Shown piece after piece: positions 11,547 to 21,346 of a stretch of 64,000 bases of DNA. A model generated the notes under the pieces. It was not told the origin of the DNA. It saw nothing but the letters and a program-made list of their open reading frames with translations, and ran no database searches. The position numbers and the translations under genes were made by a program. The stretch comes from Moniliophthora roreri (lineage: Eukaryota; Basidiomycota; Agaricomycetes; Agaricales; Marasmiaceae): the NCBI GenBank assembly GCA_001466705.2, contig LATX02000182.1, positions 186,001-250,000 on the forward strand, given 5' to 3'. The stretch's first letter is position 1; each line of letters begins with the position of its first letter.

Positions 11547-12300
11547 CAGCTGTTTGCAGAACTTAGGGCGGGAGCTATTTTTCCCATGCAAGTGATTTTG
11601 CATCTTCCAACCTGGATCTTCTGTCCAAATCTTCCAAACCCTCATGTCACTGATCTCTTGGTGCAATTGAACTGCCAGCTGTAGCCTTGACAAACATCCT
11701 CCAATTTTCAGTATGCCACGAAAATGGAGACTCATACCCATCTGCCAAAGCTACTCACAAGATCTCAAATGGCAGGTTATATACCAAGCTACTCTGTACA
11801 AGACCTCAACTCAGATTGCTATTGACCTGGATATGCCAGTCCAGGTTATCCAGCAGGTCAAGAAGACATTCCGACACAGGAGATGTCAAAGCAGGGGAGG
11901 AATGGGTAGAGCTTCACTTTTGACTCCTGAGCAAACACAGGTGTGCTATCTGTCTACAGTTATTTAATCTGCTCAAATTCTCTGCTACAGCTCATGGTCG
12001 GTTATATTCAATGGTTGCCAGCCAGGTGAACAGTATTACCGGATTCTTGTCCTCTTATCACTACACTGCATTTTACTACATTGTAAACTAGGGATTCCGC
12101 AATATAAAGTATAAGATTCTCTCTGATTATGAGTTCAAACCAACTTCAAACTGGCCTCGAGAACTGTGTAAGTACGAAAGAGTATGAGGAGGTACACCGA
12201 GAAGAAAGTCGCTAGCCGAGGGATTGGAAGATCCGGGTTGGAAGATGCGAAATCACTCGCGCGGGAAAATGGCTCCCGCCCTAAGTTCTGCAAACAGCTG
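11547..12300 (+). mobile_element. Internally deleted Tc1/mariner-like element
   Basis: Long terminal inverted repeats of roughly 90 bp begin CAGCTGTTTGCAGAACTTAG at 11547 and end with its inverse at 12300. Both ends are flanked by TA (11545-11546 and 12301-12302), the target duplication of Tc1/mariner. The total of ~750 bp holds only the N-terminal part of a transposase; the DDE/D catalytic region is missing, so the copy is non-autonomous. Confidence 0.7.
11713..11967 (+). pseudogene. Tc1/mariner transposase N-terminal fragment
   Basis: 84 codons from an ATG at 11713. The start MPRKW is followed by QVIYQATLYKTSTQIAIDLD, a helix-turn-helix of the kind seen at the N-terminus of fungal Tc1-like transposases, and ends LLTPEQTQVCYLSTVI. 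Intact family members are about 330-350 residues with DDE or DDD; nothing of that remains. Confidence 0.55.
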
Positions 12301-12412
12301 TAAGACAAAGGAGGCTAAGCCACGTGTCTGAAAGTTGTACACCGTCCGAGTGACCGCCAGTCCTCTATTCGCATTTAATCACATATACTCACATGGTGTC
12401 TGAAGCCCCTTG

Positions 12413-12514
12413 GTTAGTAACGTGTTAGTAACGTGTTAGTAACGTGTTATTAACACGACTTATTCACATATGTGAGCAAATATCACATTACTTCCCATAC
12501 CCTATTGTTCGGTA
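12413..12514. repeat. Right flank of repeat island: GTTANTAAC array and direct repeat
   Basis: Four GTTANTAAC motifs occur between 12413 and 12455 (three GTTAGTAAC in tandem spaced by GT, one GTTATTAAC). The 11-mer ATTGTTCGGTA at 12504-12514 matches the left flank at 3003-3013. Left interior starts GGGTGCGG; the right interior, inverted, starts AGGGTATGGG. Confidence 0.5.
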
Positions 12515-13599
12515 TACTTTGAGGATCGTTAATGACATTTACCGTGAAGACTTGGCAAGGTAGACAGATCATATGGGTGCCGTGCTACATATAACCCCAG
12601 AGGACAGACAAACTCGTCCGTCACTTTCTGGTTATGTCATGGTCGAAGTTGAAAGAATGAGAAGCGTATTGTCTAGTGTCTTTGCGGTGTCGTTGTGGCC
12701 GTAAAAGCAGCTGGAGAGAGGACCATCAAAGTGATATCGATAACTGATTCTCCAGAAGCAGAAGAATTCCTGGTTGCAGTCATAAGGCGGCAGGCAGTCG
12801 CAAACCGGGTTCAGAAGTTTAAAGATCACGGAACAAGGACAAATTAAACCATTCGGCTCATGCGGAAGAAAATCTGGGTTACATACGCGTCGACACTCGA
12901 GAATCAAATACTTACATAGAATGACAACCCGCAGCACCTTTAGCAGCGGTAGAAGGTAACGACGGTCTTGAAGTACTGGTCCTTGATCTCGTAACGTAAC
13001 ATAACTGACCCGTTCGGTTTTGATTCATCCCCCGCATAACACTTTCTAGGTGACCTAGCTAGCGTTTTGATGCACAGCCAAACGAGAGAATCACTTCAAC
13101 GAAAGATCTAGCTTGCTGCTCACAGAAACACATTGTTACGCAGCAGCATTATAGATCAGAATCCAGACTCACTTCAAGATATGGAACTGGTTTAGATCGT
13201 GCTGAATAAGATCTTGAGTAGTACCACATACCACGGCCTTCAAACGTGATCCGAGGGAGAACTCGCCTCGTTAGAACTATATTGCATCAAAGTCAGAATG
13301 ATGCACCCAAGTATGTAAAGGATCTACAGGGGTCATTTGACATAAAGTGAGTGGCCGCTGCTATTGTTTTTTCGTGGTTCTAAGGTTCGATTAGCGACTT
13401 CGAAGTGAGACATCAATGACTCTCATCTTTTATGTTTTTGCCATTCGGTTTTACCTCGACCTCGCCGTTACAGGTTACGGCCGATGCATGGACTGACGGT
13501 AGTGTTAGAAGCTCAGTCCGGGTTGGCATTGTACTTTCCTCCAGAACAAAGTAGAAATCTGACATGAAAGACCTGTCACGTACCTCCGACAGGCATGTC
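12515..13599. other. Intergenic, no gene supported
   Basis: A minus-strand open frame at 12632-12937 is Cys-rich but shows no signal peptide, start context or splice sites that I trust. Short frames near 13413-13560 might belong to a longer version of the small gene next door. Nothing firm. Confidence 0.4.
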
Positions 13600-13916
13600 C
13601 TATTGGAGTGTGGTACAAATGCTGCCTTTCTGGATGAGGCTGGAAGAATCTTGCTGATAATCTTGTTTGGCGTACGACCGAGCATCCCGTAAAGTGATAT
13701 GAGTTTGAATCTGTGCGTCTGGGGCCATGCTACTTAGGGGAGTATCCTTCATCGCTGAAAGTTAAACAATTGAACCAGCACTATGACGGTTGGGTGAAAG
13801 ACGCGGCAGGTCACATATCAGTTCAGGTATCGCCACAGCCACGAAAAAGAAAAAAGAAATAAACACTCACCTATGGCCATGGGATCTTTGGGTCCCAAGA
13901 TTCGCCGACTAGCCAT
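13600..13916 (-). CDS. Candidate small protein (66 aa), unrecognised
   Basis: Two exons on the minus strand: ATG at 13916-13914 to 13871, donor GTGAGT, acceptor TTTCAG, then 13754-13600 ending in TAG. The spliced product would begin MASRRILGPKDPMAIAMK and be rich in Gln, Asp and Ser. It matches no family I recognise. The gene would diverge from the Spe3-Lys9 gene, with about 150 bp between starts. The evidence is only a good intron and an open frame, so the model may be wrong or the transcript non-coding. Confidence 0.25.
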
Positions 13917-14063
13917 GAAGAACCAATTCCGATACTTGAAAGCTGAAAGCAAGCGACGGAGACCTTCGCGACATGAGAACAAGTTGCCAGATAAGATAAC
14001 CGATCAACTTTGATCTTTCCAAAAAATTTCGTTGACTCGTTCATCGATTTCTTTTTGACCACC

Positions 14064-16583
14064 ATGTCCAAGGTACTGACTCACCCTGCAATCCAAGGTC
14101 CGTTTCTTTGAAATTTGTGAACAAACAAAAGAGTACTTACCTCATTTCTTACAGATGGCTGGTTCCGCGAAATCTCTTCTCAGTGGCCTGGTCAAGCCAT
14201 CACCCTCCAGGTCAACAAAATTCTCCACGTGGAAAAGTCACTTTACCAGGACGTTCTAGTCTTCGAATCCGCCACATACGGAAACGTTCTCGTTCTGGAT
14301 GGTGTTATCCAATGCACCGAACGCGACGAATTCTCCTACCAGGAAATGATCGTACACATCCCACTTGCCTCTCACCCCGACCCCAAGCGTGTATTGGTCA
14401 TTGGTGGTGGTGACGGTGGTGTCGTGCGTGAATGTCTCAAATACCCAAGCGTCGAACAAGTCGTTCTTTGTGATATCGACGAAACAGTTATCCGCGTATC
14501 CAAGCAATACCTTCCCCACATGTCCAAACTCCTTGCCGATCCCAGGGTTACTGTTCACGTCGGTGATGGATTCAAGTTCCTTCAAGAACACGAAGGTACC
14601 TACGACGCTATCGTGACCGATTCTTCCGACCCCGTCGGTCCTGCCGAATCTTTGTTCCAAAAACCCTACTATCAACTTCTTTACGGCGCACTTCGTCCTG
14701 GAGGCCACATCTCCGCTCAGGGAGAATGTTTATGGCTCCATCTTCCCCTCATTACCTCCGTCCAGCAGGCTGTGAAGGAAGTCGGCTTTGCGCAGGTTGA
14801 ATTTGCGTTCACTACTATCCCTACTTACCCGTGCGGACAAATCGGGTTCTTGCTTGCTGCCAAGGCAACCTCCCCCAACTCACCCGAAGTTTACAACTTG
14901 AAGGAACCTGTTACACTTCCTCAGGGTTTGAATCGTTATTGGAGTCCAGCCGTACATCGCGCTTCATTTGTCTTGCCCGAGTTTAGCAGGGCTTTGATAG
15001 AAGAAGGAAAGGATCTCACACCCAAGTTTGGCGCGTCCCTCGCGCCCAGCGGGGCAACCAAGAAGGTTTTGCTTTTGGGCAGCGGATATGTCGCACGACC
15101 TTGTGCTGAGTATATTGTTCGTAACCCGAACAACCAACTGACTATTGGTGGGTTCTATCTTTACTTGGCTGCTGGAATCCGCTCATATGTACTATAAAGC
15201 ATGCCGAACTCTCGCCTCTGCCCAGACGCTTGCATCCGCTCTTCCTCGTTCGACGCCTGTCTCCTTGGATGTCAACAATACTGCTGCGCTCGAAAAAGCA
15301 GTTGCGGAGCACGACCTTGTGATTTCGCTCATTCCGTACACCTACCATGCTCAAGTTATTAAGGCTGCTATCAAGAGTGTGTATTCTGTCATCAACCCAC
15401 TGCCGGCTACTAATCGACTGATGTGCAGGCAAGACCAACGTCGTTACCACCTCTTACGTCTCTCCCGCTATGCGTGAGCTCGATGCTGCAGCCAAGGAAG
15501 CCGGTATCATTGTTCTCAATGAAATCGGTTTGGACCCTGGTATCGATCACCTCTACGCCGTCAAGACAATTGATGAGGTTCACGCCAAGGGTGGAAAGGT
15601 AACTCTTTGTTACATCACACATTCAGCTAAAACCTGGTCACTGACCTCTCGTTGCACAGATTAAAAAATTCTTCTCCTACTGCGGTGGCCTCCCTGCGCC
15701 TCAATTTGCCGACAACCCTCTCGGGTACAAATTCTCCTGGTCATCCCGCGGTGTCCTCCTTGCTCTCCTTAACAACGCCTCATACATTGAAAACGGCAAG
15801 ACTGCTTCCGTTTCGGGGCAACAGCTTATGACTACCGCTCAGCCGTACTACATCTCCCCCGCCTATGCATTCGTTGCGTACCCCAACCGTGACTCGACAC
15901 CTTTCCGAGAGTTTTACAGGATCAACAGTGAGGGTGAGGGCGAGACTGTCATCCGTGGGACGTTGAGATATCAAGGGTTCCCTGCGTTTGTCAAAGTTTT
16001 GGTTGACCTTGGTTGGCTGGATACTACACCCAAAGAATGGCTTTCCAATGATCTTTCGTGGATTCAGGTTATAAGCCGAGTTTTGGGCGTGGATCCGGTT
16101 GAATCAGTGGTTCTAGATAAGATTATCTCTGTCGCCAATTTCCCCTCTGATTCAGAGAAGGAACGGATTGTTTCTGGGTTGAGATGGTTAGGTCTCTTTT
16201 CTTCAGAGGCTATCGTTCCCCGACCAGCCAATGACCCGACACTCCTCGATACGCTGTGTGCGCGGCTCGAGAAGCTTATGGCGTATGCACCTGGTGAACG
16301 TGATCTCGTCATGTTACAGCACAAATTTGTCGTCGAGTATCCGGATGGAAAGCAGGAGACTATAACGAGTACGTTGGATGCGTATGGTGCGCCAGAGGGC
16401 AGTGGGTTTAGTGCGATGGCGTTGACTGTGGGATTACCGTGTGGGATTGCGACGCAGTTGATTTTGGATGGCAGATTTGAAGCGTTCAAGGGTGTGTGGG
16501 CGCCGTATAGCAAGGAGATTTGTGATCCAATTAGGGAGGTACTCGAGAAGGAGGGTGTGGGGATGGTTGAGAGGGTGTTGTAG
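14064..16583 (+). CDS. SPE3-LYS9: Spermidine synthase-saccharopine dehydrogenase fusion (Spe3-Lys9), 765 aa
   Basis: Exons 14064-14097, 14155-15147, 15200-15376, 15429-15598, 15660-16583 (TAG). The first ~300 residues are spermidine synthase: start [10 protein letters not shown] then DGWFREIS, cofactor loop [12 protein letters not shown], and [14 protein letters not shown] with the catalytic Asp. They transfer aminopropyl from decarboxylated SAM to putrescine. From about residue 312 ([15 protein letters not shown], a Rossmann loop) it is saccharopine dehydrogenase (NADP+, L-glutamate-forming), with [17 protein letters not shown] and near-terminal [10 protein letters not shown]; this is the penultimate step of the alpha-aminoadipate lysine route. 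The fusion is a known basidiomycete trait. Both halves look intact. It converges with the coatomer gene, 95 bp between stops. Confidence 0.95.
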
Positions 16584-16678
16584 ACGGGATTTGTCATGTG
16601 GAAAAAAAAAATGTTATCGTTATCTTGTAGAATAGGGTATACAAGACTCATGCTACAGGGCTAGAACTATAAATAGGT

Positions 16679-17337
16679 CTACAGTTGCCCAATCCTCTGC
16701 GCAACTCTATCCCTCACTGTCTGATACGCACTCATAATCGTTTGTTCATTGATGTTGATCTCTGTCACATCAGGCTTTGAACGGCTGACTCTGGATGCGA
16801 TGGCTGTTGCGTCTGTGTCGACGATGATGCTGCAAGAGCGTTAGCACGAGAAGATGGGAGGAGCAGCGAACATACCCATCATCCACCGTCTCATCTAAAC
16901 AAAGCAGCACCAAATCCAAATTTTCTAATACACCCCTCTTTTCTAGTTGACCTCGCAAAAGTAACGACATGGCGTCTGTGAGCGAGTTGAGGGCAGACAT
17001 GAGCATCAACTCGTTTTCGGAGGGACTGGCGATAATGTAGATGATGAGGTCGAGCGAATGTTTGTAGACTGCGAGATGGGATTCATAGAGGATGATGTCG
17101 CCTGCAATAGGTTGTTTAGTAGAGAGAACGAGAAGGAGCATGAGGAGTGTGCGGACCTCCAGGTTTCTTTGTTTTCGCCCAAAGGCCCTTTTCAAAGGCT
17201 TTTTGGTCCTTCAATGTCAATAGATCCTTTGATTCGCCTTGAGGATGGCTTTTTGGTCTATAGTATTTTGCAAGAACGCGGTGTCCTTCGCTGTCTGTGA
17301 TGATAAAAGCATTTATGCTGTAAAGTGACAGGTTCAT
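16679..17337 (-). CDS. RET3: Coatomer subunit zeta (COPI), 185 aa
   Basis: Minus-strand exons 17337-17157, 17101-16876, 16829-16679 (TAG). The start MNLSLYSINAFIITDSEG is typical of zeta-COP, followed by GHRVLAKYY, DIILYESHLAVYKHSLDL, LLRGQLEKRGVLENLDLV and LCLDETVDDG. Zeta is a longin-like small subunit pairing with gamma-COP in the COPI coat, which moves cargo from Golgi to ER. Length fits the family (about 180-200 aa). Upstream of the chosen ATG the frame stays open a few codons without another ATG. Confidence 0.93.
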
Positions 17338-17479
17338 AGCGGTGGTGGAGATCAAGTTACACGTAGGTGCACTGGCAGCATCTAGAATTCATATATCAGA
17401 TACATATTTCGGTATATAGATACACATACATATCGTGTCTTGTATACACATCTAATATATATATATTTGCAGTAGTAAT

Positions 17480-18391
17480 CTAGTCATAATCTCCTCCATC
17501 GTCCCAACCACCTTTATCCCTCACTCCTCGTCTACCAACTGCACCAACACTTCCCTTGGCTTTGGACTTGCGTCCTCCAAGTTCCTTGTACATTGCCCGC
17601 ATCTCTACCTTACCGGGCGAATCCCGCGATTCAGCTTCCAACCTCCACTTTTCTTCGCGGACTTCCTTGGGCGTTTGGTATCCACTACCACCATTCATTG
17701 CACCAGGGGATGCATATCCAGATCTGGTGCGATGCGAGTTTATTCCGGTGGTATCGTATGACGTGTCAGCGCGTTCAGCGAGGGATTTGATATGAGTAAG
17801 GCGCCAATTTTGTTTCGACTCTCGTTTGGTCCATTTTCCCGGGGGAAGCGAGTCGTCGTGAAAGTTGTCTCTGCGGTAGTGTTGGAACCAGACTGCGAAG
17901 TGATGTGTTGGTGGTTGTTCCAGTGAGGGTAACAAGAAGTGTACGCACCGTAATTCAACGTCTGGCTTTTATTCCACTTTCTTGATACTCTGCTGCACCT
18001 GGCCAGGTCCTTGACCGATAAATGGCTAAAAATCCGCTGGGAGACTTGGGTAGGAAAGAGTCGTAAGGGATCCTTCGAGTTGGATGGACTGGATGATTTG
18101 GATGGAGAGAATGGAAGCAGTGCATGGCGCTTTGAAGGTGAAGATGGTCTTGTTCTGGCCGGTGTACCTGGTATCGATACCTATCGCAAAGTGAGTGAAA
18201 AAGCGGGAGAAGGGAGAGGACAGAGAGGAAGAACGTACGACATTGACCCATTCATCATCAGAATCATCACTATGCGACTGTGACTGTGCTGGGGATATAG
18301 ATGTAAGCCGTCCGTTAAAATTGAGGCTATTGAGTCTCCTCTCGAGGTCTGTTGTGTTTGAGCGTAGGACGCCTTGAAGCAGAGTACTCAT
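17480..18391 (-). CDS. F-box protein, 265 aa
   Basis: Minus-strand exons 18391-18239, 18180-17949, 17892-17480 (TAG). The N-terminus is Ser/Pro-rich and presumably disordered (SPSKRHALLPFSPSKSSSP). An F-box follows at about residues 85-130: LPTQVSQRIFSHLSVKDLAR, CSRVSRKWNKS, then LNYVWFQHYRRDNF. The C-terminus is charged and repeat-free, without WD40 or leucine-rich repeats. F-box proteins bind Skp1 and bring substrates to SCF ubiquitin ligases; the substrate cannot be told. Same strand as coatomer zeta, 142 bp upstream of its start. Confidence 0.85.
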
Positions 18392-19027
18392 CGTCGTCGA
18401 TGGTTGTGGTGGGGGGGGGAAAAAAAATTATGGTTGATGGCTTTATAAAGACAGGAGCTAAAAATATTATGACGTCGATATGGGGGAGGGTCTTGATAAA
18501 CAAGCACAAAGCAAAGGTGATGACAGTGACAAGCAATGACACTGTCACTAATACACAATACGGAGTATTGACCCTATAAGACTTACTAGTCACTTGAGGT
18601 GTGATATGAGTAAGTGTGTTGATTCACTTGCTAGTATGGAAAGGAGAGGAACTAAGGAACTAGTCCTCATACAGGTCTGCTTTTATACTATTCTAATGTC
18701 TGTATTACTAAGAACAATAGGGAGTGTATATCCATTGTCTATGAAATGACTCAGACAATAAGTAGGACACACAGGATGTATCTACTGTAATCCTAAATCC
18801 CCTTCTGTTGCTTTTCCTCTTCAGCTTCCTGCCTTAATTCAACCTGGAAGCATTGTAAATATGTTGAGAGGTTCATAGCATTGTCAAGATTACCACACAA
18901 CTGACATACTTATTCAAGGTAAGTATCTCAAGGTCTTGATCTTCTACTCAGGGACAGTGAGTGAGAAAAAGGGAATGCTGCCTTCTTCTCAAGATAACTG
19001 TTATTACACCTATCTAAGCACATAGAT
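18392..19027. other. Intergenic, promoter side of the F-box gene and edge of repeat island
   Basis: AT-rich, no coding region recognised. A run of G then A lies at 18411-18427 just upstream of the F-box start. From roughly 18600 the sequence resembles transposon debris, but I could not match it within the window. Confidence 0.4.
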
Positions 19028-19420
19028 ATTACAAAAACTGACAGGCCGCTGCAAGGGGTTACAGAGCATTACTATGAAATGCAACAGCCTGCAATTATTC
19101 TAGAGGATTTTAGCATAGTTAGAACACCACAAAATTATTCTGTAGTTATGCATCTGAGTTACATATCTAATATAATGCTCTGTAACAATTGCAGGGCATT
19201 ATAATGTGTTACAGATGTTATATTGTGTTGTATTGCATTCCAGGTGTTACAATGCATTGCAGGCATTGTATTAAATTGTAGGTGTTATATTGTGTTACAT
19301 AGCATACTGATAGAATATGAAGGGAGTAATGCAGCATCACTATTGGGCAAGGAAAAAAAATAAAATAGGAGATTATATGAGTGAAGACCTCTCCAAAGTG
19401 GACCTTAAATTCCAACATGT

Positions 19421-19854
19421 TGTTATGTTAGTTGCGCAGCAACGCTAACTCAACTACTTCAGAAAGGCAAGACCCTTTCATTAATAGTTCACAAGTTCAA
19501 GTTTGAGTTTGTTTAGCGGATGCTAAAGTTAAGAGGTCCTTCAATCGAGGCGTTGACACAAGTATAAATTAACTAGGTCAAGCTAAGGACTCAGAGTCCT
19601 TGCTTGCATGCTTAAATATATACAACTGCATCATGTAGTCTATGTGATACAACGTCCGATAACTATGATGATTAGATAATAAACACCGATGGAGTTGGGA
19701 TATAGTACATACTTAGATAAAAGAAGGGAGCTAGGAAGGTGTAATAAGTCCGATAGAATGAGAAGCATAGACGTAATAAGAAAAAGGGAGCAGGGAAGGT
19801 GTACTTGTCCGATCAGAAGGGGAAGCATAGTAACGGGGTAAGAAAAACGTAACA
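19421..19854 (-). repeat. LTR of element B (3' LTR)
   Basis: 434 bp, paired with 33593-34025. The inner side carries TTACCCCCTGTT, on the minus strand a purine-rich tract AACAGGGGGTAA just before the LTR, the likely polypurine tract. Confidence 0.9.
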
Positions 19855-19891
19855 TTACCCCCTGTTCAAGGCAAAACTCCGTATTGCCACT

Positions 19892-21001
19892 TCACAACTC
19901 TCCATCTCTGTAAAGTTCAGTATCGTAATTGTACAATGTGTCTGGCATTTCATCAATGCTCCGAAGCATCGGAGTACTTGGCACCTCTCTCGTCACATCT
20001 TGTGTTTCATTGGTACTTAGAGGTACCGGAATAGTCAGCCCATCTCCAGTTGGCTGCCAACCTACAGCCATTCGTTCATACACCGAAGACCCTACATCAA
20101 ATCTCTGCACCTTCCACAGATCTGTTCCAACAAACAGGAAATCTGCGTCGCCTCCGCTGTCATAGATGGACCTCTCAGCATTCTCCTCTGAGATTCTTGT
20201 AAGGTTCATTGTCATAACTGCGATCATCTGGCAAAGAGTCTGGACTTGAACCAGACCCTTGATGTGCAATTCGGCAAGACCTTTGTTGGTTAGAGCAGTG
20301 TGAAGATGTATGTCCAGGCTGAGTTGTGAAGCATCGGCGACACATGTACTGTGGGCAATTCCGGGCAAGATGGCATACCAGTCTGCACACAGGGCAGAGA
20401 TGCGGTCAACAAGCTGAGTCATGGGGGTCGGGAGCAGAGTTGGAGACCTCAAGCTCAGTGTTGGTAGGTCTTCATCGTTTGAGGGGGTTTGGTTTTCCCT
20501 GTCCTCATCCTTGTCTTCCTCAGATGGGTCTGCCCCTCCAACTGCAGGGATTACGTCGACCTCATGGTGGAACTGAGGCTTCAGGTGTCTGAAGACTTGA
20601 GGGGTTGGTGGTGGCTAGAGGTTCAAGGTCTCAGGCGGGGGAGTGATCGGTCAACTCGATCTTAGGTTTGATGTCGGGATCGGGAGTGGGGTCAGGATAA
20701 ACGAGGGTGTTACTAGTGAGGGGTTCGGTGGCCTGACGGGGAGCAGCAGCAACTCCGGGCGAGAGTTGGTCTGCGAGAGTCCGGGGTTTGGAGGTGAGTC
20801 TGGTGAGGAGGCTTCTGGTATCATTGACGTTGGGGTGAGGGTATCCGTTGCCATCAGTTTGTCGTCTGAGTCAGTCGATGACACTGAAGGAGAGGGGATC
20901 AGGGTACTCTGACAATGCTCAGGGATCTGGAGGAGGCGGCATGGACAAATGTGGATAATACGGAAATAACGACGGTACCGTGATGGGTCCTTCCAACCCA
21001 A
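19892..21001 (-). pseudogene. Element B: second frame overlapping ORF3
   Basis: Two open stretches in one frame, 21001-20651 and 20452-19892, parallel the long frame of element A at 31418-32341. Shared words are ASSPDSPPNP, FILTPLPIPTSNLRSS, LVDRISALCADW and, at the very end, YDTELYRDGE. The frame overlaps ORF3 at +1. Function unknown; see the finding on overlapping frames. Confidence 0.4.
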
Positions 21002-21341
21002 TGCGATAATTACAAGTGTACATCACTTGATTGGCAATCTCGAGATTGCAGCTGTCAATGATTTTTTCGAATAGGTGGCATTGAGACCGTAAGAAAAAGA
21101 GGCTTTTGACAAGGCGTTCCAGTCAGTTGTGCTGATCACCGGCTGCTCGCAGCTGGTCATCATACTGTCTGGAATTAAAGATGTGAAGGAGTTGGTAGGG
21201 GTTCAGATGGAGTCCATGCTGGTAGGTGATATTTTCGCCGTAGTGTCCTTCTCCTGACACAGTAGGAACTGGGCTCAGTCCTCCAGACGGCTGGCTGCTA
21301 GAAGTAGAAGAGGAAGAGGAGGAGGCAGCTGCATTGGACAT
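20175..21341 (-). pseudogene. Element B: ORF3 downstream of pol, Cys-rich C-terminus
   Basis: Starts with ATG at 21341-21339, five bases after the pol stop. The first 72 or so codons are Ser/Ala-rich and then carry PVPTVSGEGHYGENITY and NPYQLLHIFN. A TGA at 21125-21123 is followed in frame by KSLFFLRSQCHLFEKI and EIANQVMYTCNY. The C-terminal region has the spacing C-x2-C-x3-C-H-x4-C-x4-C-x2-C-x6-G-H-x4-C (CPVCRLVCHLARNCPQYMC, RRCFTTQPGHTSSHC), likely zinc-binding. More stops follow near 20865 and 20630. It is conserved with element A and is not env-like: no membrane segment is seen. Confidence 0.5.
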
Positions 21342-21346
21342 GGCAT

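Noticed and set aside
12632..12937. Cys-rich minus-strand open frame of 101 codons
   Set aside because: No signal peptide, no ATG context or intron pattern, Cys spacing irregular; lies in decayed intergenic DNA.
14256..14708. 150-codon minus-strand frame within spermidine synthase
   Set aside because: Shadow of a well-conserved coding exon on the plus strand.
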